From assembly GCA_001600055.1 (NCBI GenBank), contig BCIV01000018.1:372001-436000 (forward strand): a stretch of DNA of 64,000 bases. Direction: 5' to 3'. This DNA comes from Filobasidium wieringae. Its lineage: Eukaryota > Basidiomycota > Tremellomycetes > Filobasidiales > Filobasidiaceae. The number at the start of each line of letters is the position of its first letter. The stretch's first letter is position 1. Below the pieces are notes generated by a model, which saw only the letters and a program-made list of their open reading frames with translations, was not told the DNA's origin and did not search any database. Both the position numbers and the translations under genes were made by a program. Shown one piece after another: positions 57,301-64,000 of the stretch.

Positions 57301-58626
57301 TCAGAAATCTGTTTCCCCGCTAAGAGGGATCCTCAACCGAATTTGACCATCAGCATCGGCATCAGGTAGTCTTCCTCCTCTCAGGTTGACCTGAAGACTG
57401 GGATGCAATAGCTTGGGTGCGCCCAACGTTGCATCCCTATCGGACCTCATCTTGACAAATGTCTCCAGAGAGGATTTAGGACCACCAACATGTTTGTTGA
57501 AAGCCATCTGATCAGACACTTTGCTGACACATGATTTGTCTCGATCAGTAGGGTAGTCATGGCCTGGTACATGCGAATCAGCTTCTAAGCAAGTAGCACG
57601 TCTTGATCACGCTAACCAACCTGAGAATATGCGAACCTCGCCTGACAAGTCGAATAGTTTCTGGATAGAAGCATAAAGAGTTTCAGGGCTGCCACCTGGA
57701 AAGTCAGTCCTGGCAGTTCCGACGTCTGGGCTATATTGGCAAACGGATCAGAGACCGTGATCTTCGAGTCGATACGAGTTGCCTATGACTAACAGGAATA
57801 CGCTGTCTCCTGCAAAAACACAATCTCCGAGCATGATACCCATACTATCGGGTGTATGTCCGGGCAGGTTATAAGTTACTCCTTTCAATTCCCCTAGTTC
57901 GATTGCGTCGTTGTCCAAAAGGAAACCATCGAAGCTTCCTTGGTAATCGGTAGGTCGATAGCCGTAAGTGGAGCCGAATCGGAACTGAACTTCGATCACT
58001 CGGGAACCAATGTATATCTCACAAGAATCAGAAAGGAGCTAGTCGAGTTGGGTCGAGGTCAGCTGTGATAGGCAGGTCGATACATGTATGATCACTCACC
58101 TTCTTCAGTACATGTGCTCCGGTAAGGTGATCGGCGTGCACATGCGTTTCAATAATTCTGACTACGTTGTAGCCTTGTTCTTTGATGAACCCTGCCAATC
58201 CCTTGACAGACTTCTGGGATATCTTTCCGGAAGCCAAGTCGAAGTCCAGAACCGGATCGATGACGAATGCATCTTTGGTTTTGGGACAGACCACGACAAA
58301 AGTGAACGTTGCTGTCGCATCGTCAAAAAAACTGTGTACCAAGGGAGAATTCGGGATTGCAGTAGGTTGATGAGTCTTGTATGGCTGGCTAGGCTTAGAC
58401 GCAGACGCTCGAGTCGCTAGGGACTGTGTCGACTCATCAGCAACCATACGGTACCGTTTCCTATCTCACTTACTCTATGAGTACCAGGGCCAGTGTTGCT
58501 GCGACCTACTCCTAGTCCATGAGGTAGACTGAAGGGAGTAGCTCTAAGCGGTCTTGCATTGACGAACAACCTCTGTTCGGCCAACGCCAAGACGGGTCGA
58601 GTGATTGTTCGGATCCTGAATGACAT
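57301..58626 (-). CDS. Metallo-beta-lactamase hydrolase, ETHE1/persulfide dioxygenase type
   Basis: MBL-fold enzyme of the ETHE1 group, which oxidises glutathione persulfide in mitochondria. The ATG at 58624-58626 opens MSFRIRTITRPVLALAEQRL, a likely import leader. A 49-nt intron follows GPGTHR. The core begins LVHSFFDDATATFTFVVV and FVIDPVLDF. Metal-binding motifs are HVHADHLTGA (HxHxDH), YNLPGHTPDSMGIML, FAGDSVF, and GHDYPTD near 57550. ETHE1-type proteins use a mononuclear iron centre bound by two His and an Asp from these motifs. The C-terminal extension ends RIPLSGETDF. About 390 residues and six introns. A rhodanese-like domain is absent. Glyoxalase II is less likely because of the TPDSMG and DPVLDF segments. 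Confidence 0.87.
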
Positions 58627-58916
58627 GGTGGGATAAAGTCTTGGGTTGCTCTTTTGCGTATGTACCACCACTGCGTGGAATTCACATGACTTCCTCTTGT
58701 ATCTTATATTGTAGCAAAGGAGTTGCACAACCAGATTGATTGGAAAACGCAGTATCCCTAACGATTCCGAAGTTCCCAGTTTGATCAATTCCGAAATCAC
58801 TTCCGCTCGGCGATGACCGCGTTCGAGGAAGACGACCTTTGCTGAGGCACTAATCGTGATAACATTCTTTCATCATTTCAAACTAGATACAATCAACATG
58901 CTCCATCTAGACCCTT

Positions 58917-60685
58917 TTACTTGTAGAGCCTGTTGACGGAAGTGTTTCCTTCTGCGTTCTTCTTGAGGACCTAAATTTCGCAAACATTGAGGTATCAGTC
59001 ATCAAGCTATTCCGAATCAGATCGATCGATATTTGTCCCACTCACCTTGGCGATGGCCATCTCGAAGTCTTCCTGTCCAATGTACTGTCTCCTTTCCCTC
59101 AAAGCGTACATTCCCGCCTCGGTACAGATACCTCGCACTTCAGCTCCGGAACACTGACCCATCTTCTCGGCGAGCGATCGGAAATTTATACCTCGTTGCA
59201 AAGACATCTGTAGACACAACTCATCAGCCATCTTGTTGTCAGCAGTGTTGCTCGAGTGGATAGCTACTTACCTTTCGGCTGTGGATCTTCAAAATAGTGA
59301 CTCGAGCCTCGGGGTTGGGAGGAGGGAATTCGATCTTTCGGTCAATACGACCAGGACGCAAGAGACCGGGATCAAGGATATCTATATAGGTACGCTGTAA
59401 GCTATCTTCCGAATCGAGTTCACAATCGTAGCGCTCGACATACCTATACGGTTGGTCGCCATGATGACCTGAAACCAATCCGAAACGGCAAGGGTCAGCG
59501 AAGGTTCTCAATATTTGTTATGGAGATACGCACCTTGATATTCTTCGAAGGCTCGAATCCGTCCAACTGGTTCAGCAACTCCAACATCGTCCTCTGTACT
59601 TCTGAGTCCCCCTTTCCTCCGGTCCTTGCACTACCGATACTATCGATCTCATCCATAAAGATGATCGAAGGAGCATGTTCTCTCGCCATGACGAATAGCT
59701 CTCTGACCATTCGAGAACCTTCTCCGATATACTTCTGGACTAGCTCTGATCCTGACACCCTGATGAATTTACAGTCGGTGTGATGAGCTACGGCACGTGC
59801 CAACAAGGTCTTTCCCGTTCCTGGGGGACCGTAGAGAAGTACACCCTTTGGCTGAGCGATTCCGAGAGACTCAAACAATTCTGGGTGCTTGACGGGCAAT
59901 TCAATGACTTCCTTGATCTCCTTGATCTGCTGATCGAGACCTCCGACCATTTCGTAGGTAGAATCAGGAACTTTCTCCACCATCATGAGGGAGACGAGAG
60001 GGTCGACTTGAGAAGGAAGAATGGTATGAAGGAGGTAAGAATCGGATCGGAGTGCCACTCTGATGTTAGGCTTGAGGGCGGAAAGAGCAATGTCAGAGGC
60101 GAAGTCGACAACTATACAGTCGGTTCGAAGGTAAATCCTCGGCTTGTGTGCAAGACATGATACGAGCAGGCTGACCATATTTTCCTTCAGGCTGGACCTT
60201 GACGAGAACTTTCTTCTTTCCCATCAACTTGACGACTTCTCCAACATATGAACTAGGCTCCTGTAAAAGCTGGAGCTCTTCTCGAAGAGCACGAACTGAA
60301 ATGACAATCCCCCTTCAGCTCGTGATTCGTCTAAGCGCTATTATATATAGAAGGGACTGACCTCGACTGTTCAATGCATTTCGCTGAGCCTCTAATCGCC
60401 GCAAGTTCTGGGTTCGCTTGTTGATTGCAAGCTCGGCAGCTTCGATCTTGTTCTTGTAGTAAGACTGATAGAACCGAGTTAGATGTCAGATCCAGCATTC
60501 ATGGATACACCAAGCACCAAGCACCAAATCTGTCTTCGTTGCAGCGGGACCGCAGATATTATAGCTTTGACGAGAGACACCTGATCACTAACCTTGATGC
60601 TGTAACCGCTAACTCCTCCTTGAACGCCTTTAGAAGACTCGCCTAGGTCCATAGGTTGGGGTTGAGACTGCGTTGCGACTGCCAT
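58917..60685 (-). CDS. RPT6: 26S proteasome regulatory ATPase RPT6 (subunit 8)
   Basis: One of six AAA ATPases of the 19S base that unfold proteins for the 20S core. The ATG at 60683-60685 opens [19 protein letters not shown] coiled-coil N-terminus ([33 protein letters not shown]) leads to the OB domain ([18 protein letters not shown]). Next comes the AAA module: [20 protein letters not shown], Walker A GPPGTGKT, the pore-1 loop KYIGEG, Walker [12 protein letters not shown], second-region [11 protein letters not shown], and the AAA lid [18 protein letters not shown]. The C-terminus is SVNRLYK, near the LFK-type tail of yeast Rpt6. [16 protein letters not shown] distinguishes RPT6 from RPT1-5. 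About seven introns, 405 residues, all catalytic residues present. Confidence 0.96.
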
Positions 60686-61016
60686 CGTATAAAAGCTTGC
60701 GTATTGTAATTTCTGTTAAGATCTAATGGCTAAGCCTAGTAGCTCTGGTCGTACTTTGTGTGCTCAAGGATTTTGGGACGTATTGCCCACTTAGCTCTGA
60801 GGAATCCAGGTGATCGCAACGCTGACGACAACGAACAGCGTTACGTAAGCCCCGAGCCCCGGATCCGCGTATCGATTGTGGCAATGCGATACGCTGGTCA
60901 TGTACGACAAACGATCAACGATAAATGTACATAGGGTAGGTATAACATCTCTAAGATGATACAAGAAAGAATTGAAGAAAATTGTATCTGCAATAATCCG
61001 CCGATGTCCCCGTGGC

Positions 61017-62772
61017 TATGGCGCGATCGACTTGTAGTGATTTCCGAGGTCATTCAAGGTTCCATCAGCGTTCAGCAATTTATTTGCTTGATTCTCGGCC
61101 ATGGTCCGGAATACGCCTTGCCATTGATACCTCTCCACTCCTAGATCCTTGATCGCTTGCAAGCCGTCGTCCATGAGTTTCTGGGAGTCCTGCGCGTTGC
61201 AGTAAATTGGGCTGTTCGGGTTACTGTAATCGATACACGCCCACTTCGAAACCGAAACCGGACAAATTTAGAGGGTTTCATCTATCGTGAGAAGAAAAGA
61301 GTCCTTACCTCGGTGATCCAAACTCGGTTGCCTTTGGCTTGACCATTGACAAATTTCTCCTATGGGACGAACAAATGATCAAGTCACCCGACGCGAATTG
61401 CTGTATCCGCTCGAACGTACCAAATCTTGCCGGAAGAGATCACTTTTAGTACCATACCTACAGATCACTTGTTAAATCATAGGCTTGCCGGAAGTTATAT
61501 CAGCACACTTACCAATGAAACGGGACTATCTCGTATCTGCACTTGCCCTTACACGCGGTCTGCTATTGCTGTAGATCAAAAAGACCGATTTCCGTAAGCA
61601 ATTTACACGTAGAATCGTATGAGGACTCACGCTCCACCAATCATCTCCGCCTTGACTGACGGCAGGAGCAACGATGTCATATGGCAAGTCGTTCAGATAG
61701 TCCTGGTGTTTTGCAGCAGCGTCGGTAGGAGAGACATTTGATCCTCCTGTAACGGCGTCATCCCCCTTGTTAGGTTCGTTGAAGCTCATGACTGCTTTCA
61801 CCCCTCGAGAAGCGAACGAGTCTTTAGCCTTGGTGAATTCGGTCAACATCTGGTCCTTCGTGCCGTGCAACATGGGAACATATTCTCTGAAATCAAATGG
61901 GATGTTAAAATCGCTCAATACTGATCTCCAGAGGTCACATACAGCTCAGGTAGTTGGTCAGGGCTTGCAGGAGCAGGTGCCCAGTTATAATACCTGCAGG
62001 TGGATGGTTCAGTCTCGACAATGTCTCTAAGACCGCTCGTACTGACCATGAAATTGCACTGCCAGTGAATGCGCTCAAAGTATCATGAGTGCCAGAGTCC
62101 CCGTTAAGACCAAGGCCAGCCTTGGGACCGTTCCCGGATGAGCTTGCAGTATTCTGAAGAGGAGTGACAGCGGTGGAAGAGCTGAAAGAAGTTTCTGCAG
62201 GAGCTCCCACATTTATCGCAGCAGCTACTACAGGATAGTCATTGGAATTTGCGCCCTGGTCGCCACCGCCTTCATCGTTGTTGGGAGCGGAACTAGCGGT
62301 GCCGTTGTGTGGAATCAGCATGCTTCTTGGGGTTAGAGTGTGATATTGTTTAGCGCAAAATTCGCTCACGTAGATGCTGCAGAAGATGCGGCAGCAGGGT
62401 CAGTTGAAAGGGAGGGATCCGTCCAGACAGATGTCGTCGTTGCTGGATCCGTCCACGAAGATGAAGCCGCACTATCGCTCCAAACTGATGATGCAGAAGG
62501 GTCGATCCCAGAAGAGGTCAGGGAAGGATCAACCCAAGTTGCTGTGTCCATCGAGATAGAGGTTTCAACAGATTTATCTGCATCAGAAGTCGCCTTAATA
62601 AACAGAAGAGTGGGTCAGTTGTCAAGACTATCTGGTACACCCTATGACATATAGTTACGCTGGAAGGGGCTGCTTGATACGGTCTCCTATGACATGATCC
62701 AGCCTGAGCTGTTTCGAGGTTTAGAGCCAAAGAGGTGAATAGAAGAAGGGATAATGAGTGTTGGGATAGCAT
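61017..62772 (-). CDS. Secreted GH128-type glycoside hydrolase
   Basis: Glycosyl-hydrolase catalytic core of the GH128/Asl1 group, fungal beta-1,3-glucanases of the cell wall. The ATG at 62770-62772 opens MLSQHSLSLLLFTSLALNLE, a signal peptide. A Ser/Thr/Asp-rich linker with repeated WTDPS/WVDPS units (around 62370-62520) follows, then a second Gly/Ser-rich linker. The catalytic domain has SAISWYYNWAPAPA and VKAVMSFNEPN, where the Glu is the acid/base. The second catalytic Glu is in NRVWITEFGCVD, across an intron, from the family motif W-TEFG. DLPYDIVAPAVSQGGDDWW lies between. The last exon ends NHYKSIAP with TAG at 61017. Six or seven introns and about 460 residues. The linker length implies wall association. 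Both catalytic acids are present. Confidence 0.88.
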
Positions 62773-63277
62773 GGTATCGAGACGGCGTAGAGATTGTTGT
62801 TTTCGGTCTGAAATTAGATGATCGCGAGTCCTGCTTGCTGCGTTGACTGTCAACCTGTCCCTTCTTCGAATCAGTCTAGCATGGGCTTGCTTATATCCCT
62901 TGGGACAATCCTGAAACCTAAACGGGGCTGCGTCAAACACGAAGGCTTGGTCGAAAGGAACGTGAAACGCGCGAGAGCAGCGTGTTTGAGGCCGCGCGAT
63001 GGCACAGGCAAGCAATGGTAATGGTGATGATAGATACAGCAACTTGTAGGCTACACTTTGGTAAGGGGGGTCAGAGAATACAAAGCGCTTGTACAAGGGG
63101 AGGGAGGGTATGGAACTGCCGAGAGTTATAAGTGAACCTCGAGTCGACGAGCTATTGATACAGGAGTCATGATGTCGAAAGGGATGATTGTCGTTTATCC
63201 AACCACGCAACTATTGAATGAAAGGATGCAATAGATTAGCTACCGGCAACTTTGCCAGCATGTTGGTGAATGTTCTC
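62773..63277 (-). other. Intergenic, GH128 promoter
   Basis: 505 bp between the GH128 start and the LON-domain gene stop. The frame of the GH128 leader stays open to 63210, but the signal peptide fixes the start at 62772. The stretch includes C/T-rich sequence and no other gene. Confidence 0.5.
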
Positions 63278-64000
63278 TTACCCGCTCGAAAACCTATATT
63301 TTGCACAATAGGAATCGATACGGAAGGGGTGTCAGGAGGATCGGAATAAGAACCGGTGTCCAAAAGGCAAAACCCACCACCATGATGACCGAAGTTGTTC
63401 CACCCAATGTACAATCAAGCGCAAGCGTAGTCTTGGTGATCGGATTGGTAGGAGCCGAGCTTTCTCGTATTCGTCGATGGGCATCACCAGTGCCATCCAG
63501 TAGGAAAAGGTACTTGGATCCGTAGGCATCTCTCCGTACGTGTTATTGAGTCGCTGTAATAACCATGGTGCACTGCCCGATCGTAGTTGTTCGATGAACT
63601 CCTGACAAGTTGCCATCAGCTCAACAGTGGTCGGTTCGCGCTCGCCGGCCGCAGGAGGAGCGGGCGATCCGGAAACGACGGGAGCAGAAGCGCCAGCAGA
63701 GGCTGGTCGATCGGACATGACAGATCGAGACAATGGTGGACGTGGCGACGAAGAGCGGCTGTGAGCCCCATCTTCCGACGGGTTTCCAGATGCAGACGCT
63801 TCCGCTCGACTAGCTCTTGACCGTTGGACAGAGAGCTGCTCAAGAGCTGCTTCTGCTTCGGGAGTGATGTCCTCAATTCTAACATGAAACAAAGATATCA
63901 GCAGCCATTTTATTTATGGTCTTCTCGTCTGCCAACTCACCTTTCGACTCGTCCGACCGTATAACCATCCAAGGACCCCTTCTCCAACAGTCTAAACCTA
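63278..64000 (-). CDS. LON-domain (LON/RING) protein, 3' part
   Basis: C-terminal part of a LON N-terminal-domain protein of the LONRF/CrgA type, a cytosolic ubiquitin-ligase group; the Mucor member CrgA represses carotenoid synthesis. The gene runs out of the window at 64000, so the expected RING part is not seen. The first visible exon reads RFRLLEKGSLDGYTVGRVE, a LON-domain signature, and joins to RIEDITPEAEAALEQL across an intron at about 63885-63945. A Ser/Pro-rich insert follows. The end of the domain (APWLLQRLNNTYGEMPTDP, RLLPIRSPRLRLRLIVHWVEQLRSS) matches the family. The last intron, 63294-63377, leads to a 16-nt terminal exon that completes WWFSSG and a TAA at 63278-63280. Confidence 0.85.

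Noticed and set aside
62518..63210. 230-residue frame extending GH128 upstream
   Set aside because: The extension has no domain and precedes a clear signal peptide starting at 62772; it is open leader sequence.

Overview
This is nuclear DNA from a basidiomycete fungus, most likely a Tremellomycete yeast of the Cryptococcus/Kwoniella type. Genes are densely packed on both strands and almost all are interrupted by many short GT-AG introns (about 42-90 nt, often with a CTRAY-like branch site). Base composition looks balanced. The best-matching families (a 3'-terminal CCR4, a GT61 glycosyltransferase of the kind used for walls or capsule, and a LON-domain ubiquitin-ligase-type protein) all fit a basidiomycete. 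The species was inferred from gene structure and family resemblance only; no search was run. Exon joins were made by eye.

Layout. 1-10.6 kb: the 3' part of a vacuolar amino-acid transporter (AVT3/4 type), a very small Cys-rich metallothionein-like gene, the chromatin remodeller CHD1, an unrecognised small gene and a DUF1295 membrane reductase. 11.8-14.5 kb: U2AF small subunit and pyrroline-5-carboxylate reductase. 14.6-20 kb: a long disordered protein and a poorly resolved small multi-exon gene. 20.4-26.5 kb: a Mak32-like PfkB kinase, a kynurenine-aminotransferase-type enzyme and the copper chaperone SCO1. 26.9-38.6 kb: a three-repeat paladin-like phosphatase protein, an MFS anion/vitamin permease and an acidic disordered protein. 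39.6-45 kb: Ku70 divergent from a mitochondrial carnitine carrier. 45.6-51.5 kb: a GT61 glycosyltransferase and CCR4. 52.3-58.6 kb: a small mitochondrial protein divergent from a nucleoside hydrolase, a secreted GH16 glucanase that carries an apparent frameshift, and an ETHE1-type metallo-beta-lactamase. 58.9-64 kb: proteasome ATPase RPT6, a secreted GH128-type glucanase and the 3' end of a LON-domain gene.

There is no operon logic; these are independent housekeeping and surface genes. Loose themes are copper handling (metallothionein-like peptide, SCO1), mitochondrial function (SCO1, carnitine carrier, ETHE1-like, 52.3-kb protein), gene expression (CHD1, U2AF, CCR4) and cell wall (GT61, GH16, GH128). 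I found no transposons, CRISPR arrays, tRNA or rRNA genes. The most interesting items are the intron-split 38-residue Cys-rich peptide gene, the GH16 reading-frame break, and the paladin-like protein with one intact and two Cys-to-Asp active sites.
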